Notes: generated by a model from the letters alone, not told the origin. A stretch of 37,579 nt of DNA from Zoogloea sp. (GCF_028693495.1 NZ_JAQUVG010000023.1:1-37579); one strand, 5' to 3'; counted from the stretch's first letter, positions 7,422 to 16,927 are shown. Numbers and translations are program-made.

Positions 7422-8297
7422 ATGTCTTTCGTCAAAGTCACTGAAGCCGATCTGCAACTGGGACTTCCTGTTCCCTGGCCCTTGTATGACGACAAGAGAC
7501 AGTTGCTGTTGGCCAAGGGCGGGGTCATCGGATCCGAGAGTCAGCGTAGCCAACTTCTACTGCGCGGCCTTTACCGCCGACTGCCAGCAGTGGAAGGCCG
7601 GGTTGGACCTGAAGGAGAGAAACCGGCGGATGACACCTGCGCTTTCGATGACATCCGGCTGGATATCGGCGACACCCTGCAGTTGCAGACTCAGAGTGAC
7701 ACCGCCCAGACCCGTTACTACGTCAAGTTGATTGGCTATTTCAAGGGCAGGAGCGTCATCGTTACCACGCCGACTCAGGACGGCAAGGTGCTCCTGATGC
7801 GGGAGGGTCAGGCTTTTGTGGTGCGCTTGTTCTCGGGCAAGAGCGTCTACGCCTTCAGCTCCGCCATTGTCAAGGTGGCCAACGTACCTTTTCCCCATCT
7901 CCATCTTACTTATCCCAATCAGGTGCGCGGTCTCGTGGTGCGCCGTGGTGCCCGTGCCCGGGTGAACCTGATTGCCGCGGTTCAGGGGGGCGACGGCCGT
8001 TCCCATGCTGCCACCCTGGTGGATTTGAGTACCGGCGGTGCCATGCTGACGGCCAAGGCACCCATGGGCACCAAGGAGAACCGGATTTTTCTGAAATTCC
8101 GGGTCACGGTCAATGAGGTGGAGCAGTACCTCACGATCCCCGGCGTTTTGCGGTCGGTGCATGCCGCAGGGGTCTCCGAGGGAGATGCGCCGTTGATTCA
8201 TCATGGGGTCCAGTTTGAAACGCTCCCCCATGCCGAACAGGTCGTACTGTCTGCCTTTGTTTATCGCACCTTGTTTGAAGAGAGCGCGGACGCCTGA
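7422..8297 (+). CDS. PilZ-domain c-di-GMP effector, YcgR-like
   Basis: A 291-residue cytoplasmic protein likely to read c-di-GMP and act on motility. Residues about 8-52 form a small module (DLQLGLPVPWPLYDD, then LLLAKGGVI) resembling segments found with HD-GYP proteins elsewhere in this window. Residues about 75-165 look like the YcgR N-terminal (PilZN-type) domain. The C-terminal PilZ domain begins near 170 with both c-di-GMP-binding motifs: the arginine cluster at 174-180 (RxxxR) and D201-L-S-T-G-G. In enterobacteria YcgR brakes flagellar rotation when c-di-GMP is high. A FliA-type promoter immediately upstream supports a flagellar link. Monocistronic, between hemerythrin and convergent dadA. 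The exact target is unknown. Confidence 0.85.
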   Translation: MSFVKVTEADLQLGLPVPWPLYDDKRQLLLAKGGVIGSESQRSQLLLRGLYRRLPAVEGRVGPEGEKPADDTCAFDDIRLDIGDTLQLQTQSDTAQTRYYVKLIGYFKGRSVIVTTPTQDGKVLLMREGQAFVVRLFSGKSVYAFSSAIVKVANVPFPHLHLTYPNQVRGLVVRRGARARVNLIAAVQGGDGRSHAATLVDLSTGGAMLTAKAPMGTKENRIFLKFRVTVNEVEQYLTIPGVLRSVHAAGVSEGDAPLIHHGVQFETLPHAEQVVLSAFVYRTLFEESADA

Positions 8298-8377
8298 GAC
8301 CTTCGGTCAGGGCGTTCCTGCCGTGACAAGGCGACGCCCTGGCGGCCTGGCTGTCCAGGGGGGCGGTTTCCTTCCCG

Positions 8378-9631
8378 TCAGCCTGAAAACGGAAACATGG
8401 GCTCCGGCGGTTGTCCCGTGACCAGGTCGGCGAGGGCTTTTCCGGAGCCACAGGCCAGCGTCCAGCCGAGGCTGCCGTGCCCGGTATTGAGATACAGCCC
8501 GGGAACGGATGTCCGGCCGATCAGCGGGATGTTGCTCGGTGTGGCAGGGCGCAGTCCGCACCAGTGTTCGGCGGCTCCGGTATCCGTCAGGTCCGGGAAG
8601 TGTTCGTCCAGCCAGTGCAGGAGCGTGGCGCTGCGCAGGGCGTTCGGGCGAAGGTCGTAGCCATTGAGTTCGGCCGTTCCTGCAATTCTTAATCGATTGC
8701 CCAGACGGGAACAGACGATGCGCCGGGATTCGTCCGTGAGGCTCAGATGGGGTGCCCGTTCCGGTGCCAGGATGGGCACGGTGATTGAATACCCCTTGAC
8801 CGGATAGACGGGGAGCTTCAGTCCGAGGGGAGCAACCAGGCGTGCGCTGTAGCTGCCGGCAGCCACGATGCAGGCGTCCGCTCGCAGCATGCCCAGGCGC
8901 CCCTCTGAATCGCGAATCCGTACCCCATGCAGACCTTCTGTGCTGCGGTCGAAGCCTTGAAGCCGGATGTTGAACTGGAAGTCGACGCCCGCCTCAGCCG
9001 CCTTGGTGGACAAGGCCTGGCAGAACAGGTGCGCATTTCCGCACTCGTCGTCCACACCATGCAGAGCTCCGGCAAGGCGGGATTCCATGAAAGCCAGCGA
9101 AGGCTCCAGTTCGAGGGTTTCTCCCGGGGTCAGGACCCGGGCACGGATACCCAGGGCTTCCAGTTGAGCCTGTTTGGCTGGCAGGTGTTTCAGTTCCGAC
9201 TTCTTTTCGAAGAGATGCAGGATGCCACCCTGGCCCGCTTCGTACTGGATACCGGTCTGTTCGCGCAGGGCCTGGAGCTCCCGTCGGCTGTACAGGGCAA
9301 GGCTGGCAATGGCGCGGGTGTTGCGGTGGGTGCGGGCTGGCAGGCATTCCCGTAAAAACTGGAAAGCCCATTTCCATTGCGCCGCATCGGCCCGCCAGCG
9401 AAACAGGAGGGGGGCGTCCGGTCGTCCCAGCCAGCGCAGGATCGTCGATGGGGCTGAGGGGTTTGCCCAGGGCTCGGGATGGCTGACCGAAATCTGTCCG
9501 CCGTTGGCGTAGCTGGTTTCCAGCCCGGGGCCGGGTTGTCTGTCGATGACGGTGACCTTGCATCCGGCCTGGCGCAGGTACCAGGCACTGGTGACGCCGG
9601 CAAGGCCGGCGCCGATGACCACAACTTCCAT
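8378..9631 (-). CDS. dadA: D-amino acid dehydrogenase, FAD-dependent
   Basis: DadA oxidatively deaminates D-amino acids (notably D-alanine) to 2-oxo acids and ammonia and passes electrons to the respiratory chain at the inner membrane. The 417-residue protein starts with the FAD-binding dinucleotide motif VVVIGAGLAGVTSAW and ends with the typical GLRPATPSNIPLIG and NTGHGSLGWT flavin-contact segments. I start at the ATG ending at 9631, because the motif begins right there; a longer frame to 9805 would add 58 residues unlike the family and run into fbp. It is divergent from fbp, with about 135 bases between starts. No alanine racemase gene lies next to it in this window. A related DAO-family specificity cannot be excluded. 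Confidence 0.88.
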   Translation of the reverse strand: MEVVVIGAGLAGVTSAWYLRQAGCKVTVIDRQPGPGLETSYANGGQISVSHPEPWANPSAPSTILRWLGRPDAPLLFRWRADAAQWKWAFQFLRECLPARTHRNTRAIASLALYSRRELQALREQTGIQYEAGQGGILHLFEKKSELKHLPAKQAQLEALGIRARVLTPGETLELEPSLAFMESRLAGALHGVDDECGNAHLFCQALSTKAAEAGVDFQFNIRLQGFDRSTEGLHGVRIRDSEGRLGMLRADACIVAAGSYSARLVAPLGLKLPVYPVKGYSITVPILAPERAPHLSLTDESRRIVCSRLGNRLRIAGTAELNGYDLRPNALRSATLLHWLDEHFPDLTDTGAAEHWCGLRPATPSNIPLIGRTSVPGLYLNTGHGSLGWTLACGSGKALADLVTGQPPEPMFPFSG

Positions 9632-9766
9632 GGTGCAGAGTGAGAATGTTCCAGAATGAGGGAGCTGTTCGTCTTGATTGCAGCGAAAGGCGCAATGATA
9701 AACGACGTAAACGCAGGATCCAGGCGATAATTGCAGCTTTGTCAGGTCTTTCCGGAGAGCCCACAG

Positions 9767-10768
9767 ATGCGTCGAGTCACGCTTACCCAGTTTCTGATCG
9801 AACAACAGCGAAAAGGTTTAATGAGTGCAGACCTGCGCTTGCTGATTGAAGTGGTGGCACGAGCCGTCAAGGCCATCGCGGTGAACGTGTCCAAGGGCGC
9901 CCTGGCGGGGGTGCTCGGCGAGGCGGGCAGCGACAACATCCAGGGCGAGGCCCAGAAGAAGCTGGATGTGATCGCCAATGACATCCTGATTCAGGCCAAT
10001 GAGTGGGGGGGGCACCTGGCAGCGATGGCCTCCGAGGAGGTCGAGGAGATTCGTCCGATCTCTGGCGACTATCCGAAGGGGGCTTACCTGTTGCTGTTTG
10101 ATCCCCTGGATGGTTCCTCCAACATCGATGTCAACATTTCCGTCGGCACGATCTTTTCGGTCCTGCGCTGCCCCGCAGGGGTGAGTGCCCCGACCGAAGC
10201 CGACTTCATGCAACCGGGAAGTGCCCAGGTGGCGGCGGGTTACGCGGTATATGGTCCGTCCACCCAGCTCATCCTGACCGTCGGCGACGGTGTGCATGGG
10301 TTCACCCTCGACCGGGAGATGGGGAGCTTCATTCATACCCATGCCGACATGACGATTCCCGAGGACACCAAGGAGTACGCCATCAACGCCTCCAACGAAC
10401 GTTTCTGGGAGGCTCCGGTGCAGCGCTACATCGGCGAGCTGAAGGCGGGCCAGGACGGTCCCCGTGGCCGCGACTTCAACATGCGCTGGGTGGCGTCCAT
10501 GGTCGCTGACGTCCATCGCATCCTGACCCGGGGCGGCATCTTCATGTATCCCATGGACAGCAAGATGAAGGACAAGGGTGGCAAGCTCCGTCTCATGTAT
10601 GAAGCGAATCCCATGGCCATGATTGTCGAGGCTGCCGGCGGTGCTGCTTCCACGGGGCGCGAGCGCATTCTGGACGTCACGCCTGTCCAGCTGCACCAGC
10701 GGGTGCCGGTGGTGCTCGGGTCGAAAAACGAAGTGGAGCGGGTCGTCCGCTATCATCTGGAAGGCTGA
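9767..10768 (+). CDS. fbp: Fructose-1,6-bisphosphatase, class I
   Basis: FBPase hydrolyses fructose 1,6-bisphosphate to fructose 6-phosphate, the committed step of gluconeogenesis, and serves the Calvin cycle in autotrophs. The protein (333 residues, E. coli length) has the metal-binding [10 protein letters not shown] segment, the ASEE motif upstream of it, the [12 protein letters not shown] strand and the C-terminal [15 protein letters not shown] signature. The ATG at 9767 follows a GGAGAG ribosome site and gives the family N-terminus MRRVTLTQF; an upstream in-frame ATG at 9731 adds twelve non-family residues. Divergent from dadA. The gap holds a TTGATT/TGATAA pair with 16-base spacing near 9673-9700 that is only a weak promoter candidate. 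No Calvin-cycle gene is adjacent, so gluconeogenesis is the simpler role. Confidence 0.95.
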   Translation: MRRVTLTQFLIEQQRKGLMSADLRLLIEVVARAVKAIAVNVSKGALAGVLGEAGSDNIQGEAQKKLDVIANDILIQANEWGGHLAAMASEEVEEIRPISGDYPKGAYLLLFDPLDGSSNIDVNISVGTIFSVLRCPAGVSAPTEADFMQPGSAQVAAGYAVYGPSTQLILTVGDGVHGFTLDREMGSFIHTHADMTIPEDTKEYAINASNERFWEAPVQRYIGELKAGQDGPRGRDFNMRWVASMVADVHRILTRGGIFMYPMDSKMKDKGGKLRLMYEANPMAMIVEAAGGAASTGRERILDVTPVQLHQRVPVVLGSKNEVERVVRYHLEG

Positions 10769-10878
10769 TCCGGCCTTCTGCGCCGATCCGGCCGGAATCG
10801 CTGCTTCCGGTTGAATCGTTTTGCGCCGCGGTGGTCGAAAAAGGCGTTGGCCCGTGCCGATTCCTGCCAGGTGACGCC

Positions 10879-13800
10879 ATGTCTTCTGAATATTCCTCCA
10901 CCGCATCAGAGGCTTCCCCCGAAACCTTCGCCGGGGCGTGGGATGCGTTCCGTTCTGCCCTCGACGCTGCCACCCGGCGTTCCGAGCCCGAGTGTGTCCG
11001 GGCGCTTGTTCCCGAGGGGCGCTTTTCTGCCGAGCAGCAGGTCCGCATCCATGCCCTGGCCACCCGCCTGGCCACGGGGGTCCGTCTTGATTTGAGTCGC
11101 GCGGGGGGCGGCATCAATGCCCTGATGAGCGAATTTTCCCTGGACAGCGGGGAAGGCGTTGCCCTCATGAGTCTTGCCGAGGCACTCCTGCGGGTGCCTG
11201 ACGAGGCGGGACGGAGCGCGTTGCTCCGGGACAAGCTGTGTGACAAGGACTGGTCGGGGCACCTCGGCTGCAGTCCCTCCCTGCTGGTCAATGGTGCAGC
11301 CTGGAGTCTGGCCCTGACGGGGTCTCTGCTGGCATCCGGTGAGACCGGGGATCGCGGCGTGCTTCATGGCCTGCTCTCCCGAGGTGGGACTGCGCTGGCG
11401 AGACAGGGCGTGGAGTTTGCGATCCGCCATCTTGGTAGGCAGTTCGTGCTGGGCGAAACCATTGCCGAAGCCCTGGCGCAGGCGGGCAGTGCTGCTGGCG
11501 CAGGGTATCTTTATTCTTTTGACATGCTTGGTGAGGCGGCCATGAGTGCCGAGGCTGCAGAAGCGTACTGCGGCGCTTACACCCAGGCCATTCGTGCGAT
11601 CGGTGCCGCCGATCGGCAGAGAGGGGTGGTCAGCGGCAACGGCCTGTCCGTGAAGCTGTCGGCCCTTCATCCCCGCTATGCCTGGTCCCAGCGTGGCCGG
11701 GTTGTGGCCGAATTGTTGCCTCGGGTGCGCCACCTGTGCCGGCTGGCCCGGGATGCGGACATCAGCCTCACCATTGATGCCGAGGAGTCCGATCGGCTGG
11801 CGTTGTCCCTCGACATCCTCGCTGCGCTCATGATTGATCCCGAACTGGCGGGCTGGTCCGGCCTCGGGGTTGCCGTGCAGGCCTACCAGAAACGGGCGCC
11901 TGTGGTGATCGATGGCTTGATTGCCCTGGCACGGATGCGCCAGCGTCGCCTGATGGTGCGTCTGGTGAAGGGCGCCTACTGGGATGGGGAAATCAAGCGA
12001 TGCCAGCAGGACGGGCTTGAGGATTACCCGGTGTTCACCCGCAAGGCCCACACGGATCTGGCCTATCTGGTCTGCGCGCGACGCCTGCTGGCGGCGCGGG
12101 ATGCCGTGTTCCCCCTCTTCGCGACCCATAACGCCCATACGGTTGCGGCGGTGATCGAGTTGGGCGGGCCGTTCCAGCGAGGCGATTATGAGTTTCAGTG
12201 CCTGCATGGCATGGGAGGCAGTCTCTATCGACAGCTGATCTCGGCAGAGGCAGGAGGACTGCAGCGTCCGGTCCGGGTGTATGCGCCGGTGGGGAATCAC
12301 CAGACCCTGCTCGCGTATCTGGTACGGCGCCTGCTCGAAAATGGCGCCAACACCAGTTTCGTCAACCGCATCATGGATGAGCGCCTGTCCATCAGCACGC
12401 TTCTGGACGATCCTGCCTACCGGGCCGCCGCCGATGAAGGTCTGCCCCATCCTCAGGTCCCCTTGCCGCCGGCATTGCATGCCGATCGGCGCAACAGCCG
12501 GGGCCAGGATCTGGCCTCTGATCGAGTGCGTCAGGGTTTTCTGGCGGCACTGGCTGCGAGCCGGCAGGCGGGTCTGCGGGCCGAACCCCGCCTGACCTGC
12601 CGTGCCGAGGGGACAGAGAGTGCAGAGTGGCGTGACGTGTGTAATCCCGCCAGTACGGCTGAACGGATAGGGTTCGTGCGGTTTGCGACTTCAAGCGAGG
12701 TGGCTGCGGCGCTGGCTGCGGCACAGGCGGCGGCCCCAGTGTGGGCGGGCACACCTCCTCTTCAGCGGGCGCTTGCCCTGGAGCGGATGGGTGACGCCCT
12801 TGAAGACGCCTGTCATGCCTTCGTGGCTCTGCTGGTCCGGGAGGCAGGGAAGACCATTCCGGCGGCGCTGGGGGAAGTGCGCGAGGCGGTGGATTTCTGC
12901 CGTTACTACGCAGCCTCCCTGAGATCCGATCCGTTGCCGGGGGCTGAAGCCCTGGGGCCGGTGGTGGCGATCAGCCCCTGGAATTTTCCCCTGGCGATTT
13001 TCGTGGGGCAGATCGCCGCGGCGCTGGCAGCGGGTAATCCGGTGATTGCCAAGCCGGCAGAGCAGACGCCCCTGGTGGCGGATCAGGCCGTGGCCTTGTT
13101 CCACGCGGCGGGTATTCCTCCTGACGTGCTCCAGTGTCTGCCCGGTCCGGGGGAGACCGGGGCTGCGCTGGTGGCTGACAGGCGTGTCCAGGGCGTGCTC
13201 TTTACCGGCTCCACGGCGGTGGCCCGTCAGATTCATCGCTGTCTTGCCGGACGGGGTGACATCCCGCTGGTTGCCGAAACAGGCGGTATCAATGCCATGA
13301 TCGCCGACTCCACTGCCCTGCCCGAACAAGTGGTGGCCGACGCCCTGCTGTCCGCCTTCGATTCCGCCGGTCAGCGCTGCTCAGCCCTGCGACTGCTGTG
13401 CGTGCATGAGGAGATCGCCGAGAGGGTCGTCACGCTTCTGGATGGCGCGATGGCGGAGTTGTGCGTGGGGGCCGGGGAGTGCTTCGAGACCGACTTGGGG
13501 CCGTTGATCGATGGGGATGCCCGTCTCCGGATCGAGGCGTGGATCGAGGCCCAGCGGGCCAACCGCCGCAAGGTGCTGAGGCGAAGCTTGCCGCAAGCCT
13601 GCCAGGCAGGCCATTTCGTTGCGCCCACCCTGGTCATGATCGACTCCCCAGCCGATCTCCAGCAAGAGGTGTTCGGGCCGGTGCTGCACGTCCTGTCGTA
13701 CCGGGAAGCAGGGCTGGACCGGCTGATGGATGAAATACTCGCCAATGGCTATGGCCTCACCTTCGGGATCCAGTCTCGGGTGGACGCCCGGATTGAGCAT

Positions 13801-14547
13801 CTGCTGGCCCGCGCCCGGATGGGCAACCGCTATGTCAATCGCAGCATGATCGGTGCGGTGGTGGGAGCACAGCCTTTTGGTGGTGAAGGCTTGTCCGGAA
13901 CAGGGCCGAAGGCGGGTGGCCCCCTTACGCTGCGGCGTCTGGTCCGGACGAAGAGCAGGCCCCTGCCGGAGCTGCCCCGTCCCCATCGGCCCGTGCTTGA
14001 CCATCTGGAAGCCTGGCTGGCCGGGTGTGCCATCGAGGGAATGGGGGAGGGGGCAGGGGGACGCCTGCGTCATGCCATCGAAACCTACCGGGCGTACTCC
14101 CTGGAGGGGCTGGTTGTGCCGCTTCCAGGGGTTACCGGAGAGTCCAATCGCCTTTCCTTTCATCCCCGCGGGGACGTGCTTGCCCTGGCGGACGGCCCGG
14201 AGGCCTGGTTGCACCAGTTCGCTGCGGCGCTGGCCAGTGGCAATCGCCTGGTGGTACCGGAAGGGCCCCCCGTCCCGGGGTGGCTGGCCACCCTGCCGCC
14301 CGTTCTGAGGGCTTTTGTCGAGCGCTGCGGGGATCCTCTCAGCGCAGAGGTGCAGGGGGTGCTGGTGGATGGTCCGGATCCGCTGTTCTGGAGGCGGGCC
14401 TTCGCGGAACACAAGGCAGTGATTCTGCCGGTTCTCGTCCCCGCGCCCCTGTATTGCCTGGAGCGTCTGGTTGTGGAGCGCTGTGTAAGTGTAAACACGG
14501 CTGCTACGGGTGGAAATGCAGGTCTTCTGGGACTTGCGGATGTCTAG
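10879..14547 (+). CDS. putA: Bifunctional proline dehydrogenase / P5C dehydrogenase, type B PutA
   Basis: PutA oxidises proline to glutamate in two steps: an FAD proline dehydrogenase feeding quinone and an NAD-dependent glutamate-semialdehyde dehydrogenase, with the intermediate channelled. The 1222-residue protein shows KLSALHPRY near residue 258, VKGAYWDGEIKR near 364 and the GNHQTLL segment near 472 for the first domain. For the second it shows ISPWNFP near 698, ETGG near 800 and catalytic Cys834 in GQRCSAL. A C-terminal domain of about 180 residues ends with the conserved NTAATGGNAGLL-type seal. No ribbon-helix-helix DNA-binding domain precedes the first enzyme domain, so it is type B and not a self-repressor. 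Start at 10879 follows AGGTGA; an upstream ATG (10831) adds 16 residues. Starts 110 bases after fbp. Confidence 0.95.
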   Translation: MSSEYSSTASEASPETFAGAWDAFRSALDAATRRSEPECVRALVPEGRFSAEQQVRIHALATRLATGVRLDLSRAGGGINALMSEFSLDSGEGVALMSLAEALLRVPDEAGRSALLRDKLCDKDWSGHLGCSPSLLVNGAAWSLALTGSLLASGETGDRGVLHGLLSRGGTALARQGVEFAIRHLGRQFVLGETIAEALAQAGSAAGAGYLYSFDMLGEAAMSAEAAEAYCGAYTQAIRAIGAADRQRGVVSGNGLSVKLSALHPRYAWSQRGRVVAELLPRVRHLCRLARDADISLTIDAEESDRLALSLDILAALMIDPELAGWSGLGVAVQAYQKRAPVVIDGLIALARMRQRRLMVRLVKGAYWDGEIKRCQQDGLEDYPVFTRKAHTDLAYLVCARRLLAARDAVFPLFATHNAHTVAAVIELGGPFQRGDYEFQCLHGMGGSLYRQLISAEAGGLQRPVRVYAPVGNHQTLLAYLVRRLLENGANTSFVNRIMDERLSISTLLDDPAYRAAADEGLPHPQVPLPPALHADRRNSRGQDLASDRVRQGFLAALAASRQAGLRAEPRLTCRAEGTESAEWRDVCNPASTAERIGFVRFATSSEVAAALAAAQAAAPVWAGTPPLQRALALERMGDALEDACHAFVALLVREAGKTIPAALGEVREAVDFCRYYAASLRSDPLPGAEALGPVVAISPWNFPLAIFVGQIAAALAAGNPVIAKPAEQTPLVADQAVALFHAAGIPPDVLQCLPGPGETGAALVADRRVQGVLFTGSTAVARQIHRCLAGRGDIPLVAETGGINAMIADSTALPEQVVADALLSAFDSAGQRCSALRLLCVHEEIAERVVTLLDGAMAELCVGAGECFETDLGPLIDGDARLRIEAWIEAQRANRRKVLRRSLPQACQAGHFVAPTLVMIDSPADLQQEVFGPVLHVLSYREAGLDRLMDEILANGYGLTFGIQSRVDARIEHLLARARMGNRYVNRSMIGAVVGAQPFGGEGLSGTGPKAGGPLTLRRLVRTKSRPLPELPRPHRPVLDHLEAWLAGCAIEGMGEGAGGRLRHAIETYRAYSLEGLVVPLPGVTGESNRLSFHPRGDVLALADGPEAWLHQFAAALASGNRLVVPEGPPVPGWLATLPPVLRAFVERCGDPLSAEVQGVLVDGPDPLFWRRAFAEHKAVILPVLVPAPLYCLERLVVERCVSVNTAATGGNAGLLGLADV

Positions 14548-16324
14548 CTGCGGGGTTGGGCCTGCTAGAATCCGGGCCGTGCCTTTTTTCCCGTCATTCT
14601 TCCGTTGCATTGCGCTCTGCCTGCTGTTGCTGCCGCTGGTCGCTCCGGCGCAGGCCCAGAGCGTTCCGGTTCGCCTTGATGCGCCGGAGCCCCTGGGGGA
14701 GCTCCTTAAAAAACATCTGGATTTTCTCGGGCAGCGGGATCCGGCGAGCCTCGATGACGGGGGGCAGATCGCCTTGATGCGCAGGGCGCGCAAAGAGATT
14801 CGTGAAATTCTGGCGACGGAGGGTTATTTTTCACCCGCCATCAACCGGGGGCGGGATGAGGATGGAAATCTGACGATCCAGGTGGTTCCAGGGGCCCGGA
14901 CCACCATCACTGCCGTCGAGCTCTCCTTCAGCGGAGAGATCAGCCATGAGGGGGAGGGGCGTCCTGACAGGCTGGCGGCCTTGCGTGCCCGCTGGGGGCT
15001 GCCAGTCGGACAGCCTTTCCGGCAGGCAGACTGGGATGGTGCCAAGCAGCAGCTACTGGATGCCCTGGCCACTCGAGAACATGCCGCGGCCCGTATTGTG
15101 GAAAGCCAGGTTCTGGTGGATGCGGAAAAGGCGACTGCCGCCTTGCGGGTGCATCTGGATTCCGGACCGGTGTTCCGCTTTGGTGTCTTGCAGGTGAGCG
15201 GCCTTTCCGATCATGACGAAAGCCTGGTGCGGCGTTACCGGCCTCCCGAGCCTGGGACGCTTTACAGTCTCGAGCGTCTGCTGCGCTTTCAGACGACACT
15301 CCAGAACACGCCCTATTTTGCTTCGGTGGTGGCGGAGATCGATCCCCAGACCGCAAGCCCTGAGGCTGTTCCGGTACGGGTCCAGGTCGTGGAGGCTCAA
15401 CCGAAACGGGTCGGTTTTGGTGTGGGTATCAGCAGCAACACAGGGTATCGGGTCGAAACCAGCTATCGCAACACCAACTTCCATGGCCATGCCTGGAACC
15501 TGAACAGTGGTGTGCGGCTGGAGCAGCGTCGCCAGCTGGGGTATGCGGACATTTTTCTGCCGCCAGCCACCAACGGCAACCTGGACAGTATCGGTGTGCT
15601 GGCCGAGCAAACCGACATTTCCGGCCTCAAGACCCAGCGCCAGGCCATTGGTGTGGTCCGGACCATGCCGAGTGGCAATATTGAAAACCGCCTGGCCTTC
15701 AACTACCAGCACGAGATCCTGACCCCGGACGGCAGCCAGCGCAGCAGTCGGGACGCCCTGACCGCCAACTGGTCATGGACCCATCGTGCCGTGGATGACA
15801 TCCTGGATCCCCATGAGGGGCATGTGCTCAACCTGCAGCTGGGAGGGGCTTCCAGGGCCCTGTTGTCGGATCGTAATTTTGTCCGGATTTATGGGCGCTA
15901 CCAGCACTTCATCCCGGTCCGGAGCAGGGATGTCCTGATCCTGCGGGCGGAGGGCGGCATGACCGTGGCGGAATCCCGGGAGGGCGTACCCCAGGACTTT
16001 CTGTTCCGTACCGGGGGTTCCCAGACCGTGCGGGGCTATGGCTACCAAAGCCTCGGAGTGAGAGACGGCACGGCAACTGTCGGGGGGCGCTACCTGGCAG
16101 TGACCAGCCTGGAATATGTGCATTGGTACAAGGGCGACTGGGGGCTGGCAGCCTTTGTGGATGCGGGCAACGCCAATGACGAGCGGAAGCTCTTCAAGAT
16201 GCAGCTGGGTTATGGGCTGGGTCCCCGCTGGCGCAGCCCGGCCGGCCCGATTGCCCTGGATCTGGCCTATGGCCAGAGCGACCACCGGCTGCGTCTCCAA
16301 TTTGCCATCGCCATCGCCTTCTGA
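14540..16324 (+). CDS. tamA: TamA-like outer-membrane Omp85/BamA-family translocation protein
   Basis: TamA is an outer-membrane beta-barrel with three periplasmic POTRA domains that, together with inner-membrane TamB, supports insertion of certain outer-membrane proteins and lipid transport. The protein (about 594 residues) has a signal sequence ending near APAQAQS. POTRA-like segments follow over about residues 40-290, including the GPVFRFGVLQVSG segment. A 16-strand surface-antigen barrel follows, with the family GGSQTVRGYGYQSLG motif (the lid-lock VRGY-type sequence). The chain ends in Phe. Start is uncertain: ATG 14540 overlaps the putA stop, while GTG 14579 would give a shorter, standard signal peptide. 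Notably, no tamB follows, although the pair is usually adjacent. Confidence 0.88.
   Translation: MSSCGVGPARIRAVPFFPSFFRCIALCLLLLPLVAPAQAQSVPVRLDAPEPLGELLKKHLDFLGQRDPASLDDGGQIALMRRARKEIREILATEGYFSPAINRGRDEDGNLTIQVVPGARTTITAVELSFSGEISHEGEGRPDRLAALRARWGLPVGQPFRQADWDGAKQQLLDALATREHAAARIVESQVLVDAEKATAALRVHLDSGPVFRFGVLQVSGLSDHDESLVRRYRPPEPGTLYSLERLLRFQTTLQNTPYFASVVAEIDPQTASPEAVPVRVQVVEAQPKRVGFGVGISSNTGYRVETSYRNTNFHGHAWNLNSGVRLEQRRQLGYADIFLPPATNGNLDSIGVLAEQTDISGLKTQRQAIGVVRTMPSGNIENRLAFNYQHEILTPDGSQRSSRDALTANWSWTHRAVDDILDPHEGHVLNLQLGGASRALLSDRNFVRIYGRYQHFIPVRSRDVLILRAEGGMTVAESREGVPQDFLFRTGGSQTVRGYGYQSLGVRDGTATVGGRYLAVTSLEYVHWYKGDWGLAAFVDAGNANDERKLFKMQLGYGLGPRWRSPAGPIALDLAYGQSDHRLRLQFAIAIAF
14566..14571 (+). 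promoter_or_regulatory. Possible -10 element for tamA
   Basis: TAGAAT at 14566-14571 lies eight bases before the GTG at 14579 in the tamA frame. No matching -35 is found at the usual spacing. If used, the transcript would be nearly leaderless from the GTG. Confidence 0.25.
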
Positions 16325-16502
16325 TCAACACGCTCTCGCAGTAGAGCCTGCGTGCCAATCCAGAGGGGCTGCCTGCTCATGGGCAAGGGGACGCCTCGGG
16401 GACAGCCTCTTCCGGACGTGGTCAACGCGGCCCGCTACTGGTGCGTTGAACTCCTGCGACCTTTTGCCACCCGGGATGTTGTCATTGCGGTGCGCTGCCT
16501 GA

Positions 16503-16531
16503 TTGGCAAAGCCGTAGGGGAAGTTTAGACT
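16503..16531 (+). promoter_or_regulatory. Sigma-70-type promoter for the cytochrome c gene
   Basis: TTGGCA (16503-16508), a 17-base spacer and TAGACT (16526-16531). Transcription would start near 16538, giving a leader of about 38 bases containing the GAGAGGA ribosome site. Confidence 0.7.
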
Positions 16532-16575
16532 CCAAGCACACTTGCTTTAGCCACACACAAACCGAGAGGATCACA

Positions 16576-16884
16576 ATGAAGAAGCTCGTTGTCGTTGCCG
16601 CCATCGCCGGCCTGATGGGTTCCACCGCTGCCTTCGCCAGCGCTGACTTGGCCAAGGCCAAGAACTGCCTGGCCTGTCATGCAGTGGACAAGAAGATGGT
16701 TGGCCCGGCTTACAAGGATGTGGCCGCCAAGTACAAGGGTGACAAGACCGCCGAGGCCAAACTTGCCGAGAAGATCGTCAAGGGTGGCGTGGGGGTCTGG
16801 GGCCAGATGCCGATGCCCCCCAATCCCCAGGTCAGCGCTGCCGAAGCCAAGACCCTGGCAGCCTGGGTTCTGGCCCAGAAGTAA
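16576..16884 (+). CDS. Class I cytochrome c (c8/c551 type), periplasmic
   Basis: A small soluble electron carrier of 102 residues (about 80 after export). A Sec signal peptide ends at AFA (about residue 21). The single heme is bound at CLACH (residues 31-35), and a GxMPMPPNPQVS segment at about 76-87 gives the axial methionine (Met78 or Met80). This matches cytochromes c551/c8 that serve nitrite, perchlorate or oxygen reductases. It has its own promoter, a strong GAGAGGA ribosome site and a terminator, so it is a single-gene unit. It could accept electrons from the bc1 complex encoded about 11 kb upstream, which is an inference from family roles only. Confidence 0.92.
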   Translation: MKKLVVVAAIAGLMGSTAAFASADLAKAKNCLACHAVDKKMVGPAYKDVAAKYKGDKTAEAKLAEKIVKGGVGVWGQMPMPPNPQVSAAEAKTLAAWVLAQK

Positions 16885-16902
16885 GCCTTTTCAGGTCTGC
16901 GA

Positions 16903-16927
16903 AAGCCAGCCGAGTGCTGGCTTTTTT
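16903..16927 (+). terminator. Rho-independent terminator after cytochrome c
   Basis: AAGCCAGC (16903-16910), loop CGAGT and GCTGGCTT (16916-16923), followed by T to 16927. Confidence 0.9.

Noticed and set aside
9673-9700. TTGC-N10-GCAA inverted repeat and TTGATT/TGATAA promoter in the dadA-fbp gap
   Set aside because: Arms of four bases and weak boxes are expected by chance; no independent support.
9632-9805. Longer dadA reading frame starting at 9805
   Set aside because: The extra 58 residues precede the FAD motif, match nothing in the family and overlap the start of fbp.
10765-10810. Repeat GATCCGGCC twice and a CCGGAA-N7-TTCCGG hairpin between fbp and putA
   Set aside because: Short, GC-rich and without a T-run; could be a weak fbp terminator but not distinguishable from chance.
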